Origin: Halorubrum alkaliphilum
Lineage (GTDB): Archaea > Halobacteriota > Halobacteria > Halobacteriales > Haloferacaceae
DNA length: 64,000 nucleotides
Direction: 5' to 3'
Assembly (NCBI RefSeq): GCF_017873815.1
Contig: NZ_JAGGKQ010000003.1
Span: 124,001 to 188,000, forward strand
Below, piece after piece: positions 18,811 through 27,137 of the stretch. Made by a program: the position numbers and the translations under genes. The notes below the pieces were generated by a model that was given only the letters and a program-made list of their open reading frames with translations, had not been told where the DNA came from and ran no database searches. Each line of letters begins with the position of its first letter. Within the stretch, counting starts at the first letter, position 1.

Positions 18811-19716
18811 ATGAGTCACGGATCCCTCGACGAGGACGCGGTCGAGAGCTATCGGGAGGCCGGCGCGGTGCTGGTCGAGGCGATGAACGAGGCCCGCGAG
18901 ATGGTCGAACCCGGGCGAACCCACCTCGAAGTGGCCGAATGGGTGGAGGACTTCATCCGCGAGCAGGACGCGGGGATCGCGTTTCCGGTCAACATCAGCG
19001 TCGATCCCGAGGCGTCACACGCGACTCCCGGGCTGGACGACGAGACGACGTTCGGGGACGAGATGGTCTGTCTCGACATCGGCGTCCACGTCGACGGCTA
19101 CATCGCCGACGCGGCGGTCACGGTCGACCACACCGGCACCGCCGAGCTCGTCGAGGCCGCCGAGATGGCGCTCGAAGCCGCGGTCGACGAGGCGGGACCG
19201 GGCGTCGAGGTCGGCGTCGTCGGGCAGGCGATCGAGGACGTGATCCGCGGGTACGGCTACACCCCCGTGCTCAACCTCTCGGGGCACGGCGTCCAGCAGT
19301 ACGACGCCCACACGGATCCGAGCGTTCCGAACCGCGGTGTCGACCGATCCGTCGAGTTGGAGCCCGGGCAGGCGATCGCCATCGAGCCGTTCGCGACCGA
19401 TGGTCGCGGCAAAGTCGGAGAGGGGGCCGCCGAGGAGATATACGAGCTACAGCGGGAGCGGAGCGTTCGGGACCGCCGCGCCCGGAAGGCGCTCGAAGAG
19501 ATAGCCGAGTTCGACGGACTCCCCTTCGCCGCCCGATGGCTCACCGGCGATCGGACCGAGATGGCGCTCAGGCGGCTAAAGCAGTCGAGCGTCGTCAAAG
19601 GCTACCCGGTCCTCAAGGAGAGCGACGACGCGCTCGTGAGCCAGGCGGAACACACTCTGTTGGTCACCGACGACGGCGTCGAGGTGACGACGGCGGGGAT
19701 CCACGACTTCGATTGA
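18811..19716 (+). CDS. map: Methionine aminopeptidase, type II
   Basis: Removes the initiator methionine from nascent proteins. The 301-residue protein has all pita-bread metal ligands: Asp89 (CLDIGVHVDG), Asp100 (YIADAAV), His159 (LSGHGVQQYD), Glu192 (IAIEPFATDG) and Glu280 (QAEHTLLV), with His70 in the ASHATPG motif near the active site. The insertion with FAARWL between about residues 220 and 260 marks the archaeal/eukaryotic type II form. The ATG at 18811 removes nine non-conserved upstream residues. Confidence 0.96.
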   Translation: MSHGSLDEDAVESYREAGAVLVEAMNEAREMVEPGRTHLEVAEWVEDFIREQDAGIAFPVNISVDPEASHATPGLDDETTFGDEMVCLDIGVHVDGYIADAAVTVDHTGTAELVEAAEMALEAAVDEAGPGVEVGVVGQAIEDVIRGYGYTPVLNLSGHGVQQYDAHTDPSVPNRGVDRSVELEPGQAIAIEPFATDGRGKVGEGAAEEIYELQRERSVRDRRARKALEEIAEFDGLPFAARWLTGDRTEMALRRLKQSSVVKGYPVLKESDDALVSQAEHTLLVTDDGVEVTTAGIHDFD

Positions 19717-19744
19717 TCGGCCACGGGCGTAGGTCGGCCGGGTG

Positions 19745-20839
19745 CTACACGATCTTCATCATCCGCGTCTCGAACTTCCCGACTCGGACCCTCACCCATC
19801 CCGCGAGCTCGGCGTCGAGTTCGGGGTCGTCGGTGTCGACACGGAGCGCGCGCACGTCGTCGAGTTTCGCACGGGAGGCGACGACGGTCACGGAACACTC
19901 GCGGATCACCGCCGGTGAGAGCTGTGGGTTGCCGCGACCGAACACGAACCCCTGACCGCCGATCGGCGAGACGACGACCACGTTCTCCTCCCCGAGCGCG
20001 GCGAGGATCTCGGCCTCCGTGGCGTCCAGCGTGACCACCTCGCCGTCCCGCCAGACGTCGACGCCGATCGGGGAGGGCTCGAACCCCAACTCGGCCTTGA
20101 TCGCCCCGACCGTCGATCCGGGGCCGAGAACGTAGGTGACGCCGTCGCCCTCGCGGTTCCGGATGTCGTCGGCGACGCCCTCGGCCAACGACTCGACGGT
20201 CCCACTCGCGGTCTGTTTCGACGACTGGAGATCCTCGGCGACGGGGACGCGTGCCACCGCGCGTAGCTCGGGATGGACCTCACCCTCGCGATAGGCGTCC
20301 TCGTCGATGTCCATCACCTCGCGGCGCTCCGTCCGCGAGAACGTCGCGGCGACCTCAGCGGCGTCCTCCGGCGAGACCGCGAACACCGAGGAGTACACCT
20401 TCACCCCCGCGGGGACGCCGAGCATCGGGATCTCGCTTCCCTCCAGTGCCGTGGCGACGTCCGTGGCCGTCCCGTCCCCGCCGACGAAGAGGACGAGATC
20501 GACGTCGCCGTCGCGGAAGGCCTCGACTGCCGTCCGCGTGTGCGCCGCAGTTGTGTCCGCCGTCGACGACTCCTCGCCGGGCGGAGTGAACGGGTCGACC
20601 ACGTGTTCCGGGTCGAACCCCGCCTCCCGAACGATCCGTTCGCCCATCGGGTCGGCGACCGTGGAGACGGCCGTCTCGGGCGCGATCTCGTGGAGCCGGT
20701 TCATCGCCCGTTGAGCACGCTCCGGTGCCCGGGGCTCCGCGCCGCGTTCCCGCGCCTCGGCGACCTTTCCGTCGGTTCCTTTCAGTCCGACGCGACCGCC
20801 CATCCCGGCGATCGGGTTCATCACGACGCCGACGTACAT
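19745..20839 (-). CDS. ATP-NAD kinase family protein
   Basis: A 364-residue protein of the ATP-NAD/AcoX kinase family, a lineage distinct from the second, shorter haloarchaeal NadK. It opens with YVGVVMNPIAGMGGRVGLKG (phosphate-binding loop), then LVLFVGGDGTATDVATAL with the GGDG catalytic motif, and SPIGGQGFVFGRGNPQLSP further on, a family hallmark. The activity, phosphorylation of NAD+ or of a small substrate such as acetoin in AcoX-type members, is inferred. The ATG at 20839 is about 25 bases after a GGTTAAGTG box, so it is probably leaderless. Confidence 0.88.
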   Translation of the reverse strand: MYVGVVMNPIAGMGGRVGLKGTDGKVAEARERGAEPRAPERAQRAMNRLHEIAPETAVSTVADPMGERIVREAGFDPEHVVDPFTPPGEESSTADTTAAHTRTAVEAFRDGDVDLVLFVGGDGTATDVATALEGSEIPMLGVPAGVKVYSSVFAVSPEDAAEVAATFSRTERREVMDIDEDAYREGEVHPELRAVARVPVAEDLQSSKQTASGTVESLAEGVADDIRNREGDGVTYVLGPGSTVGAIKAELGFEPSPIGVDVWRDGEVVTLDATEAEILAALGEENVVVVSPIGGQGFVFGRGNPQLSPAVIRECSVTVVASRAKLDDVRALRVDTDDPELDAELAGWVRVRVGKFETRMMKIV

Positions 20840-20872
20840 ACCGGTCGTTTCGGCGGCGATCACTTAACCGAT

Positions 20873-20950
20873 CCCGGATGGAGGCGACGATCAACTGACG
20901 GACCCCGGATGGAGGCGACGATCAACTGACGGACCCCAGATGGGGGCGGC
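20873..20950. repeat. 31-bp tandem repeat, two and a half copies
   Basis: Two exact copies begin at 20873 and 20904 and a diverged partial third at 20935. The array lies in the gap between the NAD-kinase-like gene and the small membrane protein gene, just upstream of the latter's TATA-like element. Confidence 0.93.
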
Positions 20951-20996
20951 GCTCGGAAGATCAACGTTTAAGACGGCACCCGGACAACCCACGGTC

Positions 20997-21104
20997 ATGC
21001 TGCTGTCAACGCTCCAGCCCGAGACGATCTCGGCGGTCTCAACCGCGCTCCTCGCACTCAGTCTGTTGCTCATCGTCGCGTGGGTCGCGTACCTCTACCG
21101 CTAG
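20997..21104 (+). CDS. Small single-span membrane protein, 35 residues
   Basis: A short gene reading MLLSTLQPETISAVSTALLA and ending WVAYLYR. Residues 13-33 form one uninterrupted hydrophobic helix of about 20 residues, with a polar N-terminus and a terminal arginine. CGTTTAAG lies 25-32 bases before the ATG, the same spacing as in the leaderless genes around it, which supports expression. Codon choice is strongly GC-ending like the neighbours. I do not recognise the family; small haloarchaeal membrane proteins of this size often accompany complexes. It converges with the CinA-like gene. Confidence 0.65.
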   Translation: MLLSTLQPETISAVSTALLALSLLLIVAWVAYLYR

Positions 21105-21113
21105 CTCTTCCGT

Positions 21114-21812
21114 TCAGTTCCGATCCGACGGTTCAAGCTCCGACCGCGAGCGGAGCCACCCGGCCGCCCGCTCGGCCTCGTCGAGATCGCTCGCCGTGAT
21201 CTTCACCGTGACGCGCTCGCCGGGATACGACCCGACGGTCACGTCGAACCGCTCTTGAAGATCCGTAAACCGGTCGAGCAGCGCGCTCTCGGGCTCCGCC
21301 ACGTCGACGGTCACCGTGTGCGTCGGCGTCCCCTCGAACTCGTCGGCGATCGCCTCGAACATCGACTTCATCTCCGCGGGAACACCGGGGAGGACGTAGA
21401 CGGATTCGACCACCGCTCCCGGCGCGACGCCCGCCTCGTTGGAGAGGGGTCGGCAATCGGCCGGGAGGTGGGTCGTCTCCGCGGTCAGGTCGTCGGCGCT
21501 GTACCCTCGTTCGGCGAGCCATGCGGCCGCCTCCTCGTTGGGGACGACCTCCCGGCCGAACGCGGCGGCGACCGCCTCCATCGTCACGTCGTCGTGCGTG
21601 GGGCCGAGTCCGCCCGTGACGATCACCGCGTCGTACTCCGCGTGATGCTCGTTGACTACTCTCGCGATCTCGGCGACCTCGTCGGGAACGACCGTCACTC
21701 GCCGGACGGGGACGCCACGGTCGGCGAGGCGGGCACAGAGCCACGTCGCGTTCGTGTTCTCGGTGTCGCCGACGAGGAGTTCGTCCCCGACGGTGACGAT
21801 GGCGGCGTTCAT
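21114..21812 (-). CDS. CinA/MoaB-like molybdopterin-binding domain protein
   Basis: A 232-residue protein of the competence/damage-inducible CinA family N-terminal type. It begins AAIVTVGDELLVGDTENTN and has the MoCF hallmark VIVTGGLGPTHDDVTMEAVA, followed by YVLPGVPAEMKSMFE. In bacteria such domains are ADP-ribose or CoA pyrophosphatases or bind molybdopterin; the C-terminal NMN deamidase domain of full CinA is absent. A housekeeping nucleotide-repair role is most likely but not proven. The 3' end is 9 bases from the small membrane protein gene on the other strand. Confidence 0.88.
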   Translation of the reverse strand: MNAAIVTVGDELLVGDTENTNATWLCARLADRGVPVRRVTVVPDEVAEIARVVNEHHAEYDAVIVTGGLGPTHDDVTMEAVAAAFGREVVPNEEAAAWLAERGYSADDLTAETTHLPADCRPLSNEAGVAPGAVVESVYVLPGVPAEMKSMFEAIADEFEGTPTHTVTVDVAEPESALLDRFTDLQERFDVTVGSYPGERVTVKITASDLDEAERAAGWLRSRSELEPSDRN

Positions 21813-21917
21813 GGTCGATCAACGCGAGGGCGACTCAAAAGGACGCTGGCTCGGGGAGCATACGACGGGACCGCCGCATCGGACTCCGGCCCGCCGAACG
21901 ACTCCGCAGCCGACCGC

Positions 21918-22715
21918 TCACGGGAACTCGTCGTCCCGGTCCGTCTCGTCGTCAACGTCCTCGTCGTCGTATACGCCGAGCCCCATTTGACGGCGACGGT
22001 CGCGGAGCTCCTCCAGCTGTCGCCGGAACTTGACGGTGCCCACGATCGCGACGATGGACCCGATGACGACGATGCCGCCGAATATCAGCAGGTCCGTCTC
22101 CCGATAGGACTGGACGACGAACGATCCCGACACCGACTCCCAAGTTATCCGGTCGCGGTCCCCGACGGTCTCGACCTCGTGGCTCCGCGGCGAGACGTGT
22201 CCGACGAGCGGAACGTCGGTACTGAACCCGGGCGGGAGCGTCACGGCGTGTGAGCCCTCGACGTAGGCGAGGAACGTGAACCGGCGGGGCGACCCGCTAC
22301 CGGAAAAGGCGAGTTTACCCTCGTCCATGTCGTCGGCGAACCGGACCCACGTCTCGTCGGGCGTCCGGTCCACCTCGCCGCCGCGAGCGCGGAACTCGCT
22401 GCCGTTTATGATCTCGCCGTCGGCATACTGGTACCGGAACGCCTCGAACTCCAGCGGCTGATCGCCCGCATACACCGTTCCTTCGTACAAGCGGAGCTCC
22501 TCGCGCTCGGAGACGTTGTACACCACTCGGTACGTGCCGTCCGCGGTGAGGTCGAACTCGGCGTCACGTTCCGTCTCGAAGTCGTAGGGCTCGTTCGGCT
22601 CAGCGTCGAGAGTCTCGTTCGCGACCTCTCCCCCGCCGGTAACGTAGCCGAGACAGCCGGCGCTGACGGCGAGCAGCGCGACGGCGGCGACGGCGAGGGC
22701 GAAACGTCGGTTCAC
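21918..22715 (-). CDS. DUF5803 lipoprotein with C-terminal membrane anchor
   Basis: A 265-residue haloarchaeal protein of unknown function, matching the DUF5803 family by overall layout. It has a signal sequence ending AVSAGCLG (lipobox), an extracytoplasmic beta-rich domain of about 170 residues, one transmembrane helix (LLIFGGIVVIGSIVAIVGTV, about residues 210-230) and a short charged cytoplasmic tail ending in Asp/Glu. It is the last of a minus-strand run TFE-DUF2110-DUF5803, only 3 bases after the DUF2110 stop, so it is co-transcribed with a general transcription factor. Confidence 0.82.
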   Translation of the reverse strand: MNRRFALAVAAVALLAVSAGCLGYVTGGGEVANETLDAEPNEPYDFETERDAEFDLTADGTYRVVYNVSEREELRLYEGTVYAGDQPLEFEAFRYQYADGEIINGSEFRARGGEVDRTPDETWVRFADDMDEGKLAFSGSGSPRRFTFLAYVEGSHAVTLPPGFSTDVPLVGHVSPRSHEVETVGDRDRITWESVSGSFVVQSYRETDLLIFGGIVVIGSIVAIVGTVKFRRQLEELRDRRRQMGLGVYDDEDVDDETDRDDEFP

Positions 22716-22718
22716 GAG

Positions 22719-23414
22719 TTAGACGACACAGCGCATCTCGGCCGGGAGATAGCTACCGATGGCGGCGAGCAGTCCCGGCGGATCGGTTCCCTCCGCACAG
22801 ACGATGCTCTGTTCGAGGAGGCCAAGTCGATCGACCGTGACGATGTCCTGTGCGTGGCCCGCACGGTTCACCGTCGCGCGGGCCTCGCCACGCGTCGCGG
22901 AGTTGACGTTCAGACGCCCCGGCCCGCGCTGCCAGTCGTACAGGCGGTCCCGTTCCTCGTCGGCGAGTCGGTGCGGATCCGCGTCGGGGTCGCCGACATC
23001 GCCGCCGTAGACGAAAGTCATGGGGAGATGCTGGACGAGCCCGAACCGCTCGACGACCTGTTCCGGCGCGCCGACGCCCAACCCGAGTCCGTCGGCCGGA
23101 ACGTGAACGTCCTCGCCCGCGTCGAGCACGAACCCGTCGTCATCCCACGATTCGAGGGTTCCGACGTACGTCTCGCCCGCGACGAGCCCCTCGTCGTGGG
23201 CGACGACCTCTCCCCACGTCTCCGCGAGGACGTTCCGGGCGACCGTGGCGTCCTCGCCCGTCACGTCGACCTGAACGAACTCATCGTCGCGAACCCCGAC
23301 GGTCCAGTCGACGGCGAGCTCGCCGACGTCGTTGCCAACGAGCGAGTTCATGCCGTCGAGCGCGCGCTCCCGGGCGTCGCCCTCGACGTAGCACTTGGTT
23401 GCGAGGACGACCAT
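22719..23414 (-). CDS. DUF2110 family protein
   Basis: A 231-residue archaeal protein of unknown function (DUF2110). The N-terminal half (VVLATKCYVEG...) resembles a ferredoxin-like alpha/beta domain, and the middle WGEVVAHDEGLVAGETYVGTL with VLDAGEDVHVPADGLGLG looks like an S1/OB-type barrel. The LNVNSATRGEARATVNRAGHAQDIVTVDRLG region is conserved in character and basic, so nucleic-acid binding is plausible. Its ATG overlaps the TFE stop by one base (TGATG), meaning tight translational coupling to TFE. Confidence 0.82.
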   Translation of the reverse strand: MVVLATKCYVEGDARERALDGMNSLVGNDVGELAVDWTVGVRDDEFVQVDVTGEDATVARNVLAETWGEVVAHDEGLVAGETYVGTLESWDDDGFVLDAGEDVHVPADGLGLGVGAPEQVVERFGLVQHLPMTFVYGGDVGDPDADPHRLADEERDRLYDWQRGPGRLNVNSATRGEARATVNRAGHAQDIVTVDRLGLLEQSIVCAEGTDPPGLLAAIGSYLPAEMRCVV

Positions 23415-23938
23415 CAGCCGGTCACGTCCACGTTGAGCTCGTCGCTGAGCTCCTCGACGCGTCGGCTCATCGCCTCGCGCAGTCGGTCGTTCTCCATGGC
23501 GTCCAGCGGGGAGCCACACTCGGGACACTCGAAGCCGAAGTCCATCGCCTCGCCGAACTCGAACCGGAGCGAACACACCTCACAGAGGTAGAACTCGTGG
23601 GTGCGCTCGTACTCCTCGCGGTCCTCCAAGGCGTCAAGCAGGCGGTACATCTCTTCCTGGAGGTTCTCCGGGATGTTGTCGTAGTGGAACGTCCAGAGGT
23701 ACGTGAGCCAGCCGGAGTCCTCGTCGCGGACTCGCCGGTAAGTGGCGAGGTCGTTCTCATAGAGGATGAACAGCGCGCGACGGACATCGTTGAGCTCCAG
23801 TCCGAGCTCCTCGGCCAACTCCTCGTCTGTGACCTCGCCGTCAGGGGGTGCGGCGGCGACCGGCATCCCCGTCGGGCCCACGAGCTCGTGGAGGTACTTC
23901 TGGATGACGGGGTCGTTCAGCAGGTCCTCAAAAGCCAT
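23414..23938 (-). CDS. tfe: Transcription initiation factor E alpha subunit (TFE)
   Basis: General transcription factor of 174 residues, the archaeal homologue of TFIIE-alpha, which stabilises the open complex with TBP, TFB and RNA polymerase. The N-terminal winged helix (about 1-90) contains VTDEELAEELGLELNDVRRAL and the W-rich wing GWLTYLWTFHYDNIP. A zinc ribbon follows with CEVC at about residue 118 and CPEC about 20 residues later, then a charged C-terminal helix. The ATG at 23938 lies 25-34 bases after GCTTTTAACC, indicating a leaderless mRNA. Heads the tfe-DUF2110-DUF5803 operon. Confidence 0.97.
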   Translation of the reverse strand: MAFEDLLNDPVIQKYLHELVGPTGMPVAAAPPDGEVTDEELAEELGLELNDVRRALFILYENDLATYRRVRDEDSGWLTYLWTFHYDNIPENLQEEMYRLLDALEDREEYERTHEFYLCEVCSLRFEFGEAMDFGFECPECGSPLDAMENDRLREAMSRRVEELSDELNVDVTG

Positions 23939-24087
23939 TACCACAAAGTGGCGGTGGAACGAGGTTAAAAGCTCCGGAAGAATCGGACCGTCGGAACGCG
24001 GATCCGCTCCCTCCGGACACGTCACCCCCGGACAAATCGACGCGCCTCCGGCAGACATTTACGCCGTCCCTCGCATCAGTTTCGCGT

Positions 24088-25038
24088 ATGGCTGCCGGGT
24101 GGACCCGAACGACCGGAACCGTCGTCGGAGCGGCGGGACTCGTCGCGGTCCCGATCGTCCTCACGGCGATCCCGATCGTCCCGATCGCGTGGCTCCTCGA
24201 CGTCGGAGTCGGCCTCGCGTTCCTCGCCGCCGCGATCGTCGGGGTACTGTTATCGGCAGCGTTCGGTCCGACCCTCGTCCACCGACGAATACGTCGGCTT
24301 CCGAACGCCGATCTCGACGAGCGTCCCGCCGCGTTCATCGAGTACCGCGTCGACGAACTCGCCGACGAGGTCGGCGTCGACGCCCCTGAAATAACCGTCG
24401 TCCGATCCGACGCCGCCAACGTCGCCGTCACTGAGGGCTACCGTGGGTCCCAGATCGTCGCCTCCACGCGGCTCCTCTCGTTGCCGGCGGCCGACCGCGA
24501 CGCCGCCCTGCGGCACGCGCTCGTCCGCCTCCGCCGCCGCGAGGCGTTGTTCACGACCGCGCTGCTCCCGGCACTGCTGGTCGTCGAGACGGTCGCCCTG
24601 CTCGCGACCCTGCTCGTCGGCCGCCGGTCCGATCGAAGCCCCGCGGATCGACGCGTCAACCGGATCCACGGGTACGAACCGGACCGGGAACGGATCCCGA
24701 CACCCGTGTACGCGGTGGCAGGGATACTCCTCTGGGTGGTCCTGTTCCCCGCGTGGATCCCGGCCGCCGTCGGCGATCGACTGTTCGTCGCCGGGCAGCG
24801 ACGCGCAGCCGATGCCGAGGTGGCGGGCGTCGGTGAGACGGAGCGTGACGGCCTCGCGAATGCCGTCGCGTTCGCGGGCGAGGCCGCCGGCGCTGCTGAC
24901 TGGCCGCCGCTTCTGGATCGGCTGTCCCTCGTATCGATGGCCGACGACGAGACGGGACGCGTCCGCGGCGCGAGCCGGCAGGAAGCCCGAGTTCGGCTCG
25001 CGCGGCTGCGATCGAAGGTCCGAGTACACCCGCCGTGA
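24088..25038 (+). CDS. M48 peptidase-like membrane protein lacking zinc ligands
   Basis: A 316-residue protein laid out like an HtpX/M48 metallopeptidase: two N-terminal membrane helices, a helical core, two further helices and a C-terminal soluble part. The region LSLPAADRDAALRHALVRLR corresponds to the zinc helix, but HExxH reads H143-A-L-V-R147. The third-ligand helix reads GQRRAADAEVAG (236-247) where RREY-x-AD would be expected, with the Glu replaced by Ala. It therefore appears catalytically dead and may act as a scaffold or regulator. ACATTTACG about 25-30 bases upstream supports the ATG at 24088. Confidence 0.65.
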   Translation: MAAGWTRTTGTVVGAAGLVAVPIVLTAIPIVPIAWLLDVGVGLAFLAAAIVGVLLSAAFGPTLVHRRIRRLPNADLDERPAAFIEYRVDELADEVGVDAPEITVVRSDAANVAVTEGYRGSQIVASTRLLSLPAADRDAALRHALVRLRRREALFTTALLPALLVVETVALLATLLVGRRSDRSPADRRVNRIHGYEPDRERIPTPVYAVAGILLWVVLFPAWIPAAVGDRLFVAGQRRAADAEVAGVGETERDGLANAVAFAGEAAGAADWPPLLDRLSLVSMADDETGRVRGASRQEARVRLARLRSKVRVHPP

Positions 25039-25103
25039 TCGATGTCCGGGTATACCCGCCGTGAGCGATCGAGTTTCCGCACCCCTCGCGTCCGCGACCC
25101 GCG

Positions 25104-25793
25104 TCAACGACTCGGGCCCCGTCCGTCACGCAACGCTTCCAACACCGACGCGGTACCGTCCATGAACCCTTCGTCCAGAACGACGTCGGCGGCGGCGGTG
25201 GCGGCCTCGTCAGCGTTGGCGACGGCATAGGAGTCTCCGGCGACCGCGAACGTGGAGACGTCGTTTTCGCTATCGCCGATCGCGACGAACGACTCGGGAT
25301 CGAGCCCGAGCCGATCGGCGGCCCGAACGAGTCCCTCGCCTTTGTTCACGTCCGTCGATTTGACGTGGAAGGCGTAGCCGGTGTCGACGACCTCGATCCC
25401 GGGGACCTCGGCGGCGACTCGGCGTAGCAGACCCTCGTCGGCGTCGGTCGAGAGCGCGACTTCCGTCTCTCGCCATCGGTTCACGGTCGTGTCGCCGCCC
25501 CACCCGATCTCGCCGCCGCGCTCCTCGAACGCCTCGACGACGGCACGGGGACGGTCCAGGTCCGCGAGCAGCGTCGTCTCGTCGTCGACGTGGACCACCC
25601 CGCCGTTTTCGGCGATCACGTCGGGCGAGAGGCCGAGAAACGTCGCCAGCGCGACCGGGTACGGGAACGCCTTGCCGGTCGCGATCACGACCGGTGCGTC
25701 CCAGCCCGGAAGCAGTTCGAACGCCCGGGAGTCGATCCGACCGTCGGCCGTCGTCAGCGTCCCGTCGATGTCCAGCGCGAGCGGGGGTACCAT
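25104..25793 (-). CDS. pgp: Phosphoglycolate phosphatase, archaeal HAD type
   Basis: A 229-residue HAD-superfamily (Cof/IIB) phosphatase close to the Thermoplasma TA0175 type. Motif I is ALDIDGTLTT (Asp8 nucleophile, Asp10), motif II lies around VVIATGK, the conserved lysine is in VNKGEGL, and the metal-binding motif is GDSENDVS. The ENGG signature of the family (VIAENGGVV) is present. It removes 2-phosphoglycolate formed by DNA repair or oxygenase side reactions. Single gene, convergent with the M48-like gene. Sucrose-phosphatase-like activity cannot be excluded. Confidence 0.92.
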   Translation of the reverse strand: MVPPLALDIDGTLTTADGRIDSRAFELLPGWDAPVVIATGKAFPYPVALATFLGLSPDVIAENGGVVHVDDETTLLADLDRPRAVVEAFEERGGEIGWGGDTTVNRWRETEVALSTDADEGLLRRVAAEVPGIEVVDTGYAFHVKSTDVNKGEGLVRAADRLGLDPESFVAIGDSENDVSTFAVAGDSYAVANADEAATAAADVVLDEGFMDGTASVLEALRDGRGPSR

Positions 25794-25885
25794 GCGTCGC
25801 CCTTGTGGGCGCGGGAGGCAACTGTCTTCCGTTCCGTCGTCGGCCGCCGGAAGGGGACCCGCCGTGGAGCCGGCCGCTCGGCGCC

Positions 25886-27058
25886 TCAGCTCGACCGGAT
25901 CGACCGGTCGAACAGTTCCTGAAAGACGAGCGTCGGGAACCGAGGAACCAGGCGGCTCGGCGGTCGCCCCTTCCCGCTGCTCCGTCGCGCAGTCACGCGG
26001 TCGAGCAGCCCGCTATCGGCCAACTCGTAGAGCACGCGCCGGACGGTCGAGGCCGACAGGTCGACCGTCTCCCGCGAGGCGATCGTTTCCGTCGCGACGT
26101 TCACCGACGACCGGTCGCGCTCGGACAGGCTCACGAGTTCGTACAGCAGGCGCATCCGACTGGACGAGAGCGCGAGGACCCGACCGAGTGCGGCACAGGG
26201 TTTCGGGACCTCGTCTATCCCCTCGTCGAGATCGCGCGGCCGGATCGTGGAGACACCTGCACGCTCCGCGTTGACGGCCGCACCAGAGATGGCCGCGAGC
26301 GCGTCGTGGGCGTCGCCGCTGGCCCACTCCGCGACTTCCCGGATCTGGTCGTGAGTAAGCGCGTCCCGACCAAGCCCCGTCGAACACCGGCTTGTCAACA
26401 GCTCAACGAGCACGTGCCGCCGGTACTGGTCGAACGGGACGGGGACGTCCGGCTCCCACCCGATCGCCTCCGGCGGATCACGGCCGAGACAGACGGGGAC
26501 GATGTGGCCGCTGACGTCCTCGATCCAGTCGACCACGGTGCTTGCGTCCGTCGTCTCCGGCTCGTCGACGTGGTCGACCGCGACGACGACGTCCGGGCCC
26601 GTTCTGATCCCGTCTCGAAGCGCGTCCACGAGCTCGTCGGTTCCGATCCCGTGTTCGGGGACCGGCTCGTCCCGGATCGCCGCGAGAACGTCGTGATAGA
26701 GGCCGAACCGCGTCGATGCCCGTCTGGCGTCCACGTAGACGAACCCCGGAAGGGTTCGATCGACTGCTCGCGTCGATGTCTGAATGGCGCGTCTCGGACC
26801 GCTGTGGGCTGCGAGCCGGTCGAACAGGGCGGAGACGATGGCAGACTTGCCGCTCCCCTTCGGTCCGTGAACGTAGACGCTCGGCGGAAGCGATCCCGAC
26901 AGTGCCGGACTGAAGACGTCGAGGAGTCGCTCGATCGCCGGGCCGCGCCCGATCGGCGATTCGAGGTGTGATACCGGCGAGATTGCGTCCAGATCGGCGA
27001 GGACGCCGCCGCCCGCGTCGTAGCCGAGCCGGCGCTCGATCCGGTCGTCGATGTTCAC
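25886..27058 (-). CDS. Divergent Orc1/Cdc6-like AAA+ ATPase
   Basis: A 390-residue AAA+ protein with the Orc1/Cdc6 layout: an ATPase core (about 35-250) after a short N-terminus, a lid region with the sensor-like SGDAHDALAAISGAAVNAE, and a winged-helix C-terminus (about 295-385, ALSSSRMRLLYELVSLSE ... STVRRVLYELADSGLL). Walker A is GPKGSGKSA (Lys71). The Walker B Asp162 is followed by His where Orc proteins have Glu (VVAVDHVDE). The usual IYGKTGTGKT form is also changed. It may be a specialised paralogue rather than the main replication initiator; no origin repeats were seen nearby. Confidence 0.8.
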   Translation of the reverse strand: MNIDDRIERRLGYDAGGGVLADLDAISPVSHLESPIGRGPAIERLLDVFSPALSGSLPPSVYVHGPKGSGKSAIVSALFDRLAAHSGPRRAIQTSTRAVDRTLPGFVYVDARRASTRFGLYHDVLAAIRDEPVPEHGIGTDELVDALRDGIRTGPDVVVAVDHVDEPETTDASTVVDWIEDVSGHIVPVCLGRDPPEAIGWEPDVPVPFDQYRRHVLVELLTSRCSTGLGRDALTHDQIREVAEWASGDAHDALAAISGAAVNAERAGVSTIRPRDLDEGIDEVPKPCAALGRVLALSSSRMRLLYELVSLSERDRSSVNVATETIASRETVDLSASTVRRVLYELADSGLLDRVTARRSSGKGRPPSRLVPRFPTLVFQELFDRSIRSS

Positions 27059-27137
27059 GATCTACCCTCCGTGTCGGGGACCCAAAGTTGGCACGAAGCG
27101 TCGACCGAGCGGTTCCCCGGTCGCCGACCGAGCGTCC

